DNA of 64,000 nucleotides, taken from positions 372,001-436,000 of the forward strand of contig JADJFC010000003.1 in NCBI GenBank assembly GCA_016708785.1, given 5' to 3'. The position numbers and the translations under genes were made by a program. Position 1 is the first letter of the stretch; every line of letters begins with the position of its first letter. The notes beneath the pieces are model-generated. The model searched no databases. It saw only the letters and a program-made list of their open reading frames with translations, and was not told where the DNA came from. Of the stretch, positions 46,212 through 55,855 are shown piece after piece. The stretch comes from Bacteroidota bacterium (GTDB lineage: Bacteria > Bacteroidota > Bacteroidia > AKYH767-A > 2013-40CM-41-45).

Positions 46212-48334
46212 CTAATACGATAGTAATTTCAATGCTTCTGCAGTTGATTCAACGGGCAATTTACAGGTTTTGTTTTCGCAGACATAAATGAAGGTTCTGT
46301 CCGCTACAAAACGATTCGATAAAATTGGTAATTCGCTATTATTGCTTACACTTCCGGCAAGCAGTACATTGGGTAAGTAATGCAAAGCAATATTCTTTCG
46401 CTTTGCTTCAGCGTCTTTCCCGGAAATAACAGTCTGTTTAAAAGGAGTAGTAAAATTCATCATTAAGTTAGCCCAGTTACTATAAGCTGATCCCCATCGT
46501 GGCATTTCTAATGTTATCTTGGAGAGCATCGATGATGCAGTGTTAGTATACTTTGGCTCATCAAAATATTCACCTAAAAGAAATAATACATTTGCCATTT
46601 CTGAATTTGAAGAAGGTATAACATTATCGGAAACTTCTTTTCGTTCTGCTGATCAGGGAATGGTCAAGATTAGAAGTGAACCAGAACATTCCATTTTTTT
46701 TATCCTGGAATTGTTCAATTGCTGCTTCGGTTAATTGTCTGATGAATTAAGCCAGCTCTCGTCAAAAGTAACTTTGTAAAGTGAAATCAATGCTGAAGCC
46801 GTGAATGCATAGTCTTCCAGATAGCCGGTTTTTAATTTTCCTTTTTGACTTTCTACATGCAATAAATTTCCTGCAGAGTTGTAAATGAGTTTGCCTCGAT
46901 ATTATTCATGCACTTGATTGCTTCTTCCAAATAAGTACTGTCGCCTAGCGCTTGATAAGCGTCGCAAAGTCCTGTTACCACCAGAGCATTCCAAGAAGTG
47001 ATCATTTTGGTATCCAGTCCCGGACGAATTCTACTGTCTCGTACTGTATATAATTTTGACTTTACTTCAGCAATATATGACTCAAATTCTTCAAGCGATA
47101 AGTCGTATTTAGTTGCCAGCGTTTGATTGTCTGAATGTCTAACCGGAATATAGTTGCTATGTTCCCAAAATCCTCTTTCGTTTATGTTGAAATAGTCGAA
47201 GACAAGTTCTTGCTGCTTATTATTTTTAATAGGAGGAAAAGAAATTGTGTTCAATTCGTTTTTTGTCCACACATAAAATTTCCCTTCTTCACCTTCTGAG
47301 TCTGCATCAATGGCAGAATAGTATTTGCCATTACCATCAGACATTTCTTTTTTCAAGAAAGTTGTAGTTTCAAGTATGATCTGTTTGTATAATGGATCTT
47401 TGTTAACTTGATATGCTTTAGAATACAAACTGATCAGTTGTGCATTATCATAAAGCATTTTTTCAAAATGCGGAATTTTCCAGGCGCTGTCAGTAGAGTA
47501 TCTTGCAAATCCGCCACCGATCTGGTCATAGATCCCACCATATGCCATTTTTTTTAAAGTAAGATTCACATGTTTTAAAAGTACATCGTCTTTCTCCTCT
47601 AATGCATATCTTAAAAGGAATTCGTAATTATTTGGTAATGGGAATTTCGGTGACCGATTTGGACCACCATCATGATTGTCCAGATTTTTTTTCCATTCAT
47701 TTACTGTCGCTTCGAGAATTTCTTTACTGAAAGTAGTTTGCGATTCAATCGTTGCAGCAAATTCCGGTTGATGAATTCCTTGAGTCAACTCTTCTGCATA
47801 TTTATAAGCTTGTGCAGGAGTTTCTCGATAAAATTTTGAAAGTCGTGTTAGTAGATCTTTCCATGTCGCATTCGGAAAATAAGTCCCGCCATAAATTGGT
47901 TTTCCATCAGGAAGCGTGAAGCAATTCAATGGCCATCCGCCGCTGCCTGTCATAATCTGAACTGCTTTCATGTAGATCTGATCAATGTCAGGCCGTTCCT
48001 CTCTGTCGACTTTTATGCAGATAAAATTGTCGTTCATTATTTTCGCCGTCGCAGAATCAACGAACGATTCATTTTCCATCACATGACACCAGTGGCAGGA
48101 AGAGTAGCCAATGGAAATCAATACCAGCTTGTTTTCGCGCTTGGCCTGCTCAAAAATCTCTGCCGACCAGGGGTGCCAGTCGACCGGATTTTTGGCATGC
48201 TGCTGCAAATACAGGCTCTTTTCACCCAAAAGGTGGTTCGAGTTGCTCGTGTGCATAGAAGGTTGTTTCATACTTCTGCAAGTTACCAGTAATAAGGTCA
48301 AATGAAGAAATAGTTGAAATCTGAATAATGACAA
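46212..48334 (-). CDS. DUF255 thioredoxin-like protein (YyaL/SPATA20 family), three indels
   Basis: Pieces in three frames make one protein of about 707 residues. The N-terminal DUF255 domain has EKSLYLQQHAKNPVDWHPW and a thioredoxin-like SIGYSSCHWCHVMENESF. The six-hairpin glycosidase-like body has GGWPLNCFTLPDGKPIYGG, GGIYDQIGGGFARYSTDSAW and ISAWNA-like ITSWNALVVTGL. The intact N-terminal frame ends at 46853. Adding one A near 46893 gives AKLIYNSAGNLLHVES, adding one base near 46733 gives LTEAAIEQFQ, and removing one A near 46641 gives EVSDNVIPSSNSEMANVLF. The family function is unclear. The TTG start at 48334 gives a lipoprotein-like signal (LLLVTC); an ATG at 48271 would make it cytoplasmic. 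Confidence 0.85.
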
Positions 48335-48481
48335 TGTTACGTAGATATTAAGTCGATAAGATTTACTTTAGATTTCGCAGTTTTGGACTTGGAGGAAACC
48401 TATAAATTCCTTCAAAATTCCAATATTTAATGTTAAGCAAACATATTTACATATGTGTACAAAAGTTATTCATATTTCGAT

Positions 48482-48511
48482 TTTGATAATTGTTTTTTTT
48501 AATTACATTTG
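48482..48511 (+). promoter_or_regulatory. Bacteroidota-type promoter of rplU-rpmA
   Basis: TTTG (48482-48485), an 18-base spacer and TACATTTG (48504-48511) fit the -33/-7 consensus. It lies 33 bp before the rplU start, leaving a short leader with a small CCTC-AAAA-GAGG-type hairpin. The upstream DUF255 gene is divergent, so this promoter clearly belongs to the ribosomal genes. Confidence 0.8.
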
Positions 48512-48544
48512 CATCCCTCAAAAAGAGGATTAAGTAGAAACAAT

Positions 48545-48856
48545 ATGTACGCAATTGTAAACATAGCCGGACAACAATTTAAGGTAGTAAAAGACCAGCA
48601 GGTCATTGTACACCGTTTGGAAGGCGAAGAAGGTAAAAAGCTGGAATTCAGCGACGTAGTTTTAGTTGAAAACGGCGGAAAAGTAAAAGTTGGAACACCA
48701 TCAGTGAAAGGTGCTTCCGTTACGGCTAGCATTGTTACCCATTTACGTGGTGACAAGGTTATCATTTTCAAAAAGAAACGTCGTAAGGGCTATCAAAAGC
48801 AAAGCGGTCACCGTCAGGATTTGACACGCATTCAAATTGACGCTATTACAGCATAA
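48545..48856 (+). CDS. rplU: 50S ribosomal protein L21
   Basis: A 103-residue protein of normal L21 length. It begins MYAIVNIAGQQFKVVKDQQV and contains KRRKGYQKQSGHRQDLTRIQ near the end, the family signature rich in basic residues for 23S rRNA binding. I start at the ATG at 48545. An in-frame TTG at 48509 overlaps the promoter and would add residues not found in L21. It is followed 35 bp later by rpmA, the standard pair. Confidence 0.97.
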   Translation: MYAIVNIAGQQFKVVKDQQVIVHRLEGEEGKKLEFSDVVLVENGGKVKVGTPSVKGASVTASIVTHLRGDKVIIFKKKRRKGYQKQSGHRQDLTRIQIDAITA

Positions 48857-48891
48857 TTCACTATTCATTAACCTGATAAAATCTAAAGATC

Positions 48892-49161
48892 ATGGCACAT
48901 AAAAAAGGGGTAGGTAGTTCGAGGAACGGTCGCGAATCGCACAGTAAACGCCTTGGTATTAAAATCTTCGGAGGTCAACATGTGATCCCGGGAAATATCA
49001 TCATCCGTCAGCGTGGTACTAAACACATGCCGGGTGACAATGTTGGAATTGGAAAAGATCATACGATCTATTCTTTGATCGAAGGAAAAGTTGTTTTCCG
49101 TAAAAAAGCAGATCAGAAAAGTTATATCTCTGTAGCTCCTTTAGCAGTAGCAGAAGCATAA
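48892..49161 (+). CDS. rpmA: 50S ribosomal protein L27
   Basis: An 89-residue protein starting MAHKKGVGSSRNGRESHSKR, followed by LGIKIFGGQ and IIRQRGTKHMPGDNVGIGKD, all canonical for L27. The mature-type N-terminus (AHKKG) reaches the peptidyl-transferase centre. No Firmicutes-type N-terminal extension is present. It is cotranscribed with rplU and followed directly by a strong terminator. Confidence 0.97.
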   Translation: MAHKKGVGSSRNGRESHSKRLGIKIFGGQHVIPGNIIIRQRGTKHMPGDNVGIGKDHTIYSLIEGKVVFRKKADQKSYISVAPLAVAEA

Positions 49162-49180
49162 TTCGTTTCCGAAAAAATAT

Positions 49181-49209
49181 AAGCTGTCTCTAGGGACAGC
49201 TTTTTTTTT
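49181..49209 (+). terminator. Intrinsic terminator of rplU-rpmA
   Basis: AAGCTGTC (49181-49188) pairs with GACAGCTT (49195-49202) around a six-base loop, and a run of T follows (to 49209). It lies 20 bp after the rpmA stop. Confidence 0.9.
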
Positions 49210-49271
49210 GCCTTATTTTTTATAATCATTTCTAATATACCTATCTTGAAATTCTCCAAATTGATAGTATC

Positions 49272-49934
49272 ATGATCAAAAAATCGACACTTGATTTCTT
49301 AACTGCCATCAAGAAAAACAACAACCGTGAATGGTTCGAAAAAAACAAAGATCGTTTTCTGAATGCAAAGGATAACGTTGGTGAAATGATCGATGCATTT
49401 TTAGCAGAAGCAGTGAAGTTTGAGAAAGGTTTTGCAAATCTCACTTCGAAAGAATGCGTGTATCGCATCTATCGTGATGTCCGTTTTTCAAAGGACAAAA
49501 AACCATACAAGAACAACCTGGGCGCCAGCGTCAATGTAGGCGGCAAGAAGGCCATGAATGCCGGATACTATATACACGTTGAACCGGGCAGATCGTTCAT
49601 TGCCGGCGGTATGTGGATGCCTCCTGCAGATCAAATAAAAATGATACGACAAGAGATCGATTACAATGGAAAAGACCTCCGTGCTATTCTGAAGAAGAAA
49701 GATTTCAAATCATATTATGGTGAACTTGATCAATCATACGCTTTAAAGACCTCACCAAAAGGATATGCAAAAGATCATGCCGATATTGATATCTTAAAAC
49801 TGAATAGCTTTATCGTCGTCCATAAATTCACAGATGCACAAGTCATGAAAAAAGATTTCCCAAAACAACTTGCAAAGGGAGCGAAGATCATGAAGCCGTT
49901 TTTGGATTTCCTAAATACTGCCATTCATGTTTGA
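49272..49934 (+). CDS. DUF2461 family protein
   Basis: A 220-residue soluble protein of the DUF2461/TIGR02453 family. It has TLDFLTAIKKNNNREWFEKN at the start, VYRIYRDVRFSKDKKPYKNN in the middle and GGMWMPPADQIKMIRQEID later, all conserved in the family. The function is unknown; family members are widespread in Bacteroidota and other bacteria. It is a single gene between the rpmA terminator and a TCTGCG repeat, and it appears intact. Confidence 0.9.
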   Translation: MIKKSTLDFLTAIKKNNNREWFEKNKDRFLNAKDNVGEMIDAFLAEAVKFEKGFANLTSKECVYRIYRDVRFSKDKKPYKNNLGASVNVGGKKAMNAGYYIHVEPGRSFIAGGMWMPPADQIKMIRQEIDYNGKDLRAILKKKDFKSYYGELDQSYALKTSPKGYAKDHADIDILKLNSFIVVHKFTDAQVMKKDFPKQLAKGAKIMKPFLDFLNTAIHV

Positions 49935-49938
49935 CGCT

Positions 49939-50041
49939 TTTCTGCGGTTTTTCTGCGTATTCTGCGTAATTCTGCGGGAGAAAAACCATAGGGATTTATT
50001 TCCCGCAGAGTTCCGCAGAATACGCAGAAAAACCGCAGAAA
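49939..50041. repeat. Modular TCTGCG inverted repeat, copy C
   Basis: The left arm (49939-49983) has four words, TCTGCGGTT, TCTGCGTAT, TCTGCGTAA and TCTGCGGGA. The right arm (49999-50041) repeats them in reverse complement with a few differences, around a 15-base loop. The right arm runs to six bases before the -7 box (50047) of serS, so the repeat occupies the place where the serS -33 box would be. Confidence 0.9.
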
Positions 50042-50046
50042 TCTTC

Positions 50047-50054
50047 TAAATTTG
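50047..50054 (+). promoter_or_regulatory. -7 box before serS
   Basis: TAAATTTG matches the -7 consensus fully and lies 20 bp before the serS ATG. The matching -33 position falls inside the right arm of repeat copy C and has no TTTG. Confidence 0.45.
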
Positions 50055-50074
50055 CACGACTTTAAGAGAACCAT

Positions 50075-51346
50075 ATGATCCAGATTACCACAATTCGCGA
50101 AAAAAGCGATTTTGTCATCGAACGCTTAGCTGTGAAGAACTTTGACGCAAAAGCAATTGTTGCCGATATTTTAAAGCTCGATGAAAATCGTCGGAAAATG
50201 CAGAGTGAACTGGATGAACTTTTATTCCAACAAAACACACTTGCAAAACAAGTCGGCGATCTTTATAAAAGCGGAAAGAAAGCAGAAGGTGATGATCTGA
50301 AAAATAAAAGTGGTGCATTGAAAGAATCATCTGCTGCTTTGCAAATTCAGCTGAATGAGCTGGAAGAAAGATTGAACCTTGAAATGGTGAAGCTTCCCAA
50401 TATTCCTTCTTCGAAAGTACCAAAAGGAAAAACTCCGGAAGATAATGAAGTGGTTAATCAGGAAGGAACAATTCCGGAACTTCATGCAGGCGCTGTTCCG
50501 CATTGGGAACTGACTACTAAATATGACATCATCGATTTTGAATTAGGTGTAAAACTTACCGGTGCAGGATTTCCTGTCTACAAAGGAAAAGGTGCACGTT
50601 TGCAAAGAGCGCTTATCAATTACTTTTTAGATAAAGCAACGGAAGCAGGCTTCAAGGAAATTCAGCCTCCGATTTTAGTGAATAAAGATTCCGGCTATGG
50701 TACCGGACAGCTTCCCGATAAAGAAGGACAAATGTATCATATGCAAATCGACGATTATTATCTGATCCCGACGGCTGAAGTTCCGGTTACAAATATTTAT
50801 CGCGACGTGATCGTGAAAAGTGAAGAGCTGCCGATCATGATGTGCGCCTATACTCCTTGCTTCCGTCGTGAAGCGGGTAGCTATGGAAAAGATGTTCGCG
50901 GATTAAATCGTTTGCATCAATTCGATAAAGTGGAGATCGTGCAGGTAGAGCATCCTGATAAATCTTATGAAACGCTTGACAAAATGGTTGAACATGTTTC
51001 AGGTTTGTTGCGATCATTGCAACTCCCATTCAGAATCCTTCGTTTATGTGGCGGTGATATGAGTTTTGCAAGTGCATTGACATACGATTTTGAAGTCTAT
51101 TCTGCAGCACAGAAAAAATGGCTGGAAGTAAGTTCAGTTTCGAATTTCGAGACATTCCAGGCGAACAGAATGAAATTGCGTTACCGTCAAGGTGCCGAAA
51201 AGCCACAAATTGCGCATACTTTGAATGGCAGCGCTCTTGCATTGCCAAGAATTGTTGCAGCTTTATTAGAAAATAATCAGACGCCTGATGGCGTTATTAT
51301 GCCCGATGCCATCCGTTCATATACGGGCTTCGATAAGATCAATTGA
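50075..51346 (+). CDS. serS: Seryl-tRNA synthetase
   Basis: A 423-residue class II synthetase. The N-terminal long coiled-coil arm (about residues 27-105) binds the tRNA variable arm. The catalytic domain has TAEVPVTNIYRD, motif 2 in CFRREAGSYGKDVRGLNRLH followed by QFDKVEIV, and motif 3 in LNGSALALPRIVAALLENNQ. It charges tRNA-Ser with serine. The length is normal. Its stop overlaps the TTG start of the following TPR gene. Confidence 0.97.
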   Translation: MIQITTIREKSDFVIERLAVKNFDAKAIVADILKLDENRRKMQSELDELLFQQNTLAKQVGDLYKSGKKAEGDDLKNKSGALKESSAALQIQLNELEERLNLEMVKLPNIPSSKVPKGKTPEDNEVVNQEGTIPELHAGAVPHWELTTKYDIIDFELGVKLTGAGFPVYKGKGARLQRALINYFLDKATEAGFKEIQPPILVNKDSGYGTGQLPDKEGQMYHMQIDDYYLIPTAEVPVTNIYRDVIVKSEELPIMMCAYTPCFRREAGSYGKDVRGLNRLHQFDKVEIVQVEHPDKSYETLDKMVEHVSGLLRSLQLPFRILRLCGGDMSFASALTYDFEVYSAAQKKWLEVSSVSNFETFQANRMKLRYRQGAEKPQIAHTLNGSALALPRIVAALLENNQTPDGVIMPDAIRSYTGFDKIN

Positions 51347-53190
51347 AAAAAGAAAACAACATTTTCAAAACAGGAAAAGCAGTAGGTTCATTGTTGACCT
51401 TACTGCTTTTCTTTGCTTTCAACTCATTCGGACAAATTGGTCAGGATCGTCAGTTGGCAGATCAGTACTTGAATAATGCCGAATACGAAAAGGCTGCGCA
51501 ATTGTATGATAAGCTAATGGACAAAGATCCTTATGGCACTTATCCGCAGTACTATCGTTGTCTGCTCGCTATGAAGGACTATAGCACAGTTGAAAAACTG
51601 ACGAAGAAAATGGTGAAGAAGCAGGAAACGAATTTGTCGTACCTGGTCGATCTTGGATATGTGTATGCGCAAATGAATCAGCCCGAAAAGGCAAAGGTGC
51701 AATATGAAAAGGCAATAAAGTCGTTGACGCCCGACCAAAACCAGGTCATTATTCTTGCGAGTTCATTTTTAAATAAGCAGGAAACAGATTATGCATTGCA
51801 GACTTATCTGGAAGGAAGAAAGATGATGCGTGAGATCTATGGTTTCTATTTTGAAACGGCAGAAGTATATTATCAGAAGGGAAACTATGCTGCCATGATC
51901 GAAGAATACCTTGATGCAGTTGCCGACAATCCAATGATGCAACAAAATGTTTTGAATGTATTGCAATCAAGAGTTGGTTTTGATCCGGAGAATAACAGAG
52001 GTGATATGTTACGTACGGCTCTTCTCCGTAGAATTCAACGGTCACCTGAGAAAACAGAATTACCTGAAATGCTCATTTGGTATTTTATTCAGCAAAAAGA
52101 TTTTGATTCCGCTTTTATTCAGGCGAAAGCTGTCGATAAACGGATGAAAGAAGATGGAAGCAGAGTGCTCTCTATCGGATCAATGGCTGCATCGAATATG
52201 AATTACGATGCTGCAATAAAATGCTATCAGTATGTAGTAGAAAAAGGGAAAGACAATAACAACTACATTCCGGCGAGAATGGAATTGCTCAATACTTACA
52301 ATAAGAAAATTACGCTGGAAAATAATTACACTAAAGCAGATCTCTTAAAGCTTGAAGGTGATTACGAATCAACTTTAGCGGAATTGGGAAGATCAGGAAG
52401 AACGGCAGGATTGGTAAAAGGTCTTGCTCACTTACGTGCTTTTTATCTTGACAAGATCGATACAGCAATGTCTGATCTGGAAGAGGCAATTGACTATCCG
52501 AATATCCAGGCTCAAACAAAAGCAGATTGCAAATTGGAGTTAGGAGACATTTATTTGTTCAGCGGGAATGTCTGGGATTCTGATCTGCTATATGCGCAGG
52601 TTGACAAGGACTTTAAACATGATGCATTAGGTCAGGAAGCAAAATTCCGTGGTGCACGTCTTGATTATTTCCGCGGCGATTTTCTTTGGGCACAGGCGCA
52701 ATTAGATGTTTTGAAATCTGCAACCTCTCAATTGATCGCAAATGATGCGCTTTCATTGTCATTGCTTATCAGTGACAACATGGGTCTCGACTCTACGACA
52801 GATGCATTGATGCTTTATGCACGCGCAGACTTACTGAGTTATCGCAATAAGAACGATGATGCATTGGTTATACTTGATTCATTGCACATCTTATATCCTA
52901 ATCATTCATTGGTTGATGATGCCTGGTACAAAGAAGCGCAGATAATGGATATGAAAAGAAATTACATTGCTGAAGATTCTCTGTATGGAAAAATCCTTGC
53001 ATACGATAGTGCTAGTGTGATAGCCGATGATGCATTATACCAACGTGCAATTCTACACGAAACAAAACTTAACGACAAAGCCAAAGCGCTTGAGTTATAT
53101 CAGGATCTCATTGTAAAATATCCGGGAAGCGTTTTCGTCGTTGAGTCGAGGAAAAAATATCGTGCACTCCGCGGCGATGTCTTAAATTAA
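51343..53190 (+). CDS. Exported tetratricopeptide-repeat protein
   Basis: A 615-residue protein with an N-terminal signal or anchor (GSLLTLLLFFAFNSFGQ). The rest is nearly all helical with TPR-like units, for example ADQYLNNAEYEKAAQLYDKL, LVDLGYVYAQMNQPEKAKVQ, AMSDLEEAIDYPNIQAQ and, near the end, AKALELYQDLIVKYPGS. The last 100 residues resemble YbgF/BamD-type TPR. The TTG start at 51343 overlaps the serS stop (TTGA), so it is translationally coupled to serS. It probably works as a periplasmic scaffold, possibly in outer-membrane assembly; I find no more specific family. Confidence 0.82.
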   Translation: MKKENNIFKTGKAVGSLLTLLLFFAFNSFGQIGQDRQLADQYLNNAEYEKAAQLYDKLMDKDPYGTYPQYYRCLLAMKDYSTVEKLTKKMVKKQETNLSYLVDLGYVYAQMNQPEKAKVQYEKAIKSLTPDQNQVIILASSFLNKQETDYALQTYLEGRKMMREIYGFYFETAEVYYQKGNYAAMIEEYLDAVADNPMMQQNVLNVLQSRVGFDPENNRGDMLRTALLRRIQRSPEKTELPEMLIWYFIQQKDFDSAFIQAKAVDKRMKEDGSRVLSIGSMAASNMNYDAAIKCYQYVVEKGKDNNNYIPARMELLNTYNKKITLENNYTKADLLKLEGDYESTLAELGRSGRTAGLVKGLAHLRAFYLDKIDTAMSDLEEAIDYPNIQAQTKADCKLELGDIYLFSGNVWDSDLLYAQVDKDFKHDALGQEAKFRGARLDYFRGDFLWAQAQLDVLKSATSQLIANDALSLSLLISDNMGLDSTTDALMLYARADLLSYRNKNDDALVILDSLHILYPNHSLVDDAWYKEAQIMDMKRNYIAEDSLYGKILAYDSASVIADDALYQRAILHETKLNDKAKALELYQDLIVKYPGSVFVVESRKKYRALRGDVLN

Positions 53191-53216
53191 CGAATAACTA
53201 ATAACGAATAATTAAA

Positions 53217-53259
53217 ATCTGCGGATTTTCTGCGTATTCTGCGTAAATCTGCGGGAAAT
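53217..53259. repeat. Modular TCTGCG repeat, copy D (left arm only)
   Basis: A single arm with four words (TCTGCGGAT, TCTGCGTAT, TCTGCGTAA and TCTGCGGGA), ending GAAAT. No complementary arm follows within 100 bp. It is nearly the reverse complement of the arm at 61520-61566 (copy F), so single arms also exist. It lies in the 177-bp gap between the TPR gene and the DUF4286 gene. Confidence 0.85.
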
Positions 53260-53333
53260 ATTTTTAACACAAATAACATAAAGATCATTACGAGAACATA
53301 GAATGAATACAGATAATATTGATCGTACTTTGC

Positions 53334-53364
53334 TAATTACCACTTACCACTTACTACTCACCAA
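53334..53364. repeat. Third AGTGGTAAGT-type repeat arm
   Basis: CTAATTACCACTTACCACTT and the following bases, to 53364, match the right arm at 19906-19934 in composition and orientation (words ACCACTTAC and ACTCACCAA). It ends four bases before the DUF4286 start codon, so it may overlap that gene's promoter. Confidence 0.6.
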
Positions 53365-53367
53365 TAA

Positions 53368-53673
53368 ATGATACTATACAACGTCACCACCAACGTCGAA
53401 GCAAACGTTCACGAAGAATGGCTAGACTGGATGCTCACCGCACACATTCCAGATGTTATGTCCACCGGAATGTTTCTGGAATATCACATTCTCAAAGTAC
53501 TGAGCGACGATGAATCGGGTGGACATACATATTCTGTTCAGTACTTGTGTGCGAGCATGGAAAAATATCAGCAGTATGAAGATATTTATGCGCCTGCTTT
53601 GAGAGCGGATTTTATTGGACGGTATAAGGATAAGAGTGTATCGTTTCGGACGTTGTTGGAGGTGATAAAGTAA
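53368..53673 (+). CDS. DUF4286 family protein
   Basis: A 101-residue soluble protein. It starts MILYNVTTNVEANVHEEWLD, followed by HIPDVMSTGMF and YSVQYLCASMEKYQQYEDIY, the family pattern of a small ferredoxin-like (dimeric alpha-beta barrel) domain. No function is established. It stands alone between two repeat-bearing gaps. The start is clear because the family begins at this Met. Confidence 0.88.
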   Translation: MILYNVTTNVEANVHEEWLDWMLTAHIPDVMSTGMFLEYHILKVLSDDESGGHTYSVQYLCASMEKYQQYEDIYAPALRADFIGRYKDKSVSFRTLLEVIK

Positions 53674-54049
53674 TTTTGATTTGTTGAATTTATTCTGCTT
53701 CATAATCACTTACAATTGAACATAGCGCGGCCCCGGGGGCGAAATTTAAATCGCTCCTAAACGTATATTACAATAAAATTGAACTTATTCGGCTAAAGAA
53801 AATAGCTTACGCCCTGCTGTTACCCCGCATTTTTCCCCCTTGCAAGACTATGCGCCAAAGCGCACAGCATCATTAAATAGGCAAATGACTTTATTTTAAT
53901 TGGGATACGTTACCGCATAAAAGGCGGTTCTTTTATGAAACAATATCCTTGTGGTTTTATCTATCTGAGAACGAGTAAAAGATTATTTATGTTTTTGACT
54001 TAATATGAATAGTCGTATGCAATTTTAGAAAATGATTTGCAACTTGATT
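53674..54049. other. 376-bp gap without a gene
   Basis: I see no coding sequence or RNA gene here. A GC-rich palindrome (GCCCC-G-GGGGC near 53731-53741) stands out in AT-rich DNA, and TGCGC-CAAA-GCGCA lies near 53850. Either could be a transcription end or a REP-like remnant. Confidence 0.5.
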
Positions 54050-55750
54050 TTAATTTAACTTGATATATCGTCCGGAAAATATTTTATTTTCAGTTGAGAC
54101 TACTATTGTATAAATTCCATCGGAAAGTTCTGACAATGAAATAGGATAACCTTCATTCAATAGCGAATTTTCTAGAGTAGAACTCCAAACTGTCGTTCCA
54201 AGAATATTAATAATGTTAATTCTTGCTTTGCCGTGGGTCAAATTTTCTAATTTTATATTGATTTGATCGGTTCCCGGATTTGGATAAATAGATAATGTAT
54301 TGTTTTTAATTTTTTCGGAATAATTTCCGAGGATCAATGGATTATATTTTACTAAAAATCCGTCATCGTCTCCTTGTGAAACATAATTTAATCCTGCTAA
54401 TGTATCAAATGTGCAAGAGCCAGAAAAACGACCTGCGGCGTAAAGGTTTCCTTGTGAGTTGAATTTTAACGAATTAATATATTTCAAAGAATTGCCTGTG
54501 TATCCGGAATAATTCAAAAAAGTGTGATTTGAATCAAGAACTTGTAGGTATACACTGGAGGCTATTGTATAGTTCGTTACAATAAAAGTATCTAACCCGG
54601 GATCAAAGTCCACGCTATTGCTATAGATACCACTTAAATAGATGTTGTTGATTTGATCAAAAGCTAATGCATAACAATGTACACTACTATATAAACCATT
54701 TAGATATTGGGACCAATTGAGATTCCCGGAACTGTCAAAATTAAGTAAGTATGCGCCACTATTTGCATTTCCAGGAAAGAGACATGTATCATTTATATTG
54801 TTTCTAATGCAAATCGACCCATAAGCGTCAAGTGCAAAATAAATTTTACCTGAATGATCAACGGAAAGATTTTTTATCCTGGTATTGGTATTATTGCCTG
54901 CAGTTTTTGCCCATAAAAAATTTCCTGTCGAATCATATTCAGCAAAAAATACATCATATGAGTTATGTGGATCGAGTAGAAAGGTGTCGGGTCCCGGATC
55001 AAAGTCTGCATCATTCTGAAGATAACCTCCTAAAATAATATTTTGATCATTATCAATTGATATTTGAGTTGTACCTGAGTTGTCAGCAACAATTTGCGCA
55101 GAGACAAATTGCATACCTGTATCTAATTCACATATAAAAGATGCAGCATAAGCAGGACTAATGGTGTAAACATTAGGACCCGGATCGAAGTCATTAGTTT
55201 CATGAAAATTTCCACCTAAAAGTAAATTTCCATTCGGTTTAATAGTGAAAGTTCGTACGTTTGGTAAAGTCGCACTATTTGAAACATATACATTCCTGAA
55301 ATTTCCTGATGAGTCAAGTTTAAGAATAAATCGATCGCCTTGCCAAGAATCCAGAATCAATGAATCTGGACCAGGATCGAAATCCATGAAACCTTGAAAA
55401 TCGCCTGAGATAAATATATTGTCGAAGTTGTCTAATTTAATTTGTTCAGCTCTTTCAAATCCTGTGTTGCCTAGGGTTTTGGCCCAGATCAAATTTCCAT
55501 CTGAGTTAAGTTTTACAATAAAAATATTGTTAGCTGTATCAACTCTTGCAATCAAAGTGTCCGGGCCTGGATCAAGGTCTATTTCATGGTTATAATCTCC
55601 ATAAAGAATTATATTGTCATTGGAATCGATTGCCATGTCAACAACACGTTCAATATAATTTCCGCTAAAAAATTTTATCCAATCAACAGACTGGCCATAG
55701 AAGAATTGAGAAGTACAAACGGAAAATATAATTAGAATTATTTTTTTCAT
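54050..55750 (-). CDS. Secreted beta-propeller-like protein with T9SS sorting domain
   Basis: About 566 residues from the ATG at 55750, which gives a clean signal peptide (KKIILIIFSVCTSQFFYGQ); a longer frame to 55906 would run into the divergent rsmA. The body has repeats of about 60-80 residues, each with a DPGPD motif (DLDPGPDT, DFDPGPDS, DFDPGPNV, DFDPGPDT, DFDPGLDT) followed by strands such as FIVKLNSDGNLIWAKT. These are typical of Bacteroidota SBBP-like propellers; the Asp-rich loops may bind calcium. The C-terminus LSIYPNPGTDQINIKL and SDGIYTIVVS is a T9SS type A signal. The ligand is unknown. Confidence 0.88.
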   Translation of the reverse strand: MKKIILIIFSVCTSQFFYGQSVDWIKFFSGNYIERVVDMAIDSNDNIILYGDYNHEIDLDPGPDTLIARVDTANNIFIVKLNSDGNLIWAKTLGNTGFERAEQIKLDNFDNIFISGDFQGFMDFDPGPDSLILDSWQGDRFILKLDSSGNFRNVYVSNSATLPNVRTFTIKPNGNLLLGGNFHETNDFDPGPNVYTISPAYAASFICELDTGMQFVSAQIVADNSGTTQISIDNDQNIILGGYLQNDADFDPGPDTFLLDPHNSYDVFFAEYDSTGNFLWAKTAGNNTNTRIKNLSVDHSGKIYFALDAYGSICIRNNINDTCLFPGNANSGAYLLNFDSSGNLNWSQYLNGLYSSVHCYALAFDQINNIYLSGIYSNSVDFDPGLDTFIVTNYTIASSVYLQVLDSNHTFLNYSGYTGNSLKYINSLKFNSQGNLYAAGRFSGSCTFDTLAGLNYVSQGDDDGFLVKYNPLILGNYSEKIKNNTLSIYPNPGTDQINIKLENLTHGKARINIINILGTTVWSSTLENSLLNEGYPISLSELSDGIYTIVVSTENKIFSGRYIKLN

Positions 55751-55828
55751 TTTGAAGAATGATGTTCTAAGGTTACAAGATAATGAAATTTTATAATTAC
55801 TTTCTACATGAGTGTTCGAGAATATTCG

Positions 55829-55836
55829 TATTTTTG
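55829..55836 (+). promoter_or_regulatory. -7 box before rsmA
   Basis: TATTTTTG matches the -7 consensus fully, 19 bp before the rsmA start, in the 105-bp gap shared with the divergent T9SS gene. A TTTC at 55801 is the only -33 candidate and is slightly too far away. Confidence 0.4.
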
Positions 55837-55855
55837 ACCATACCACATTCCCCCA

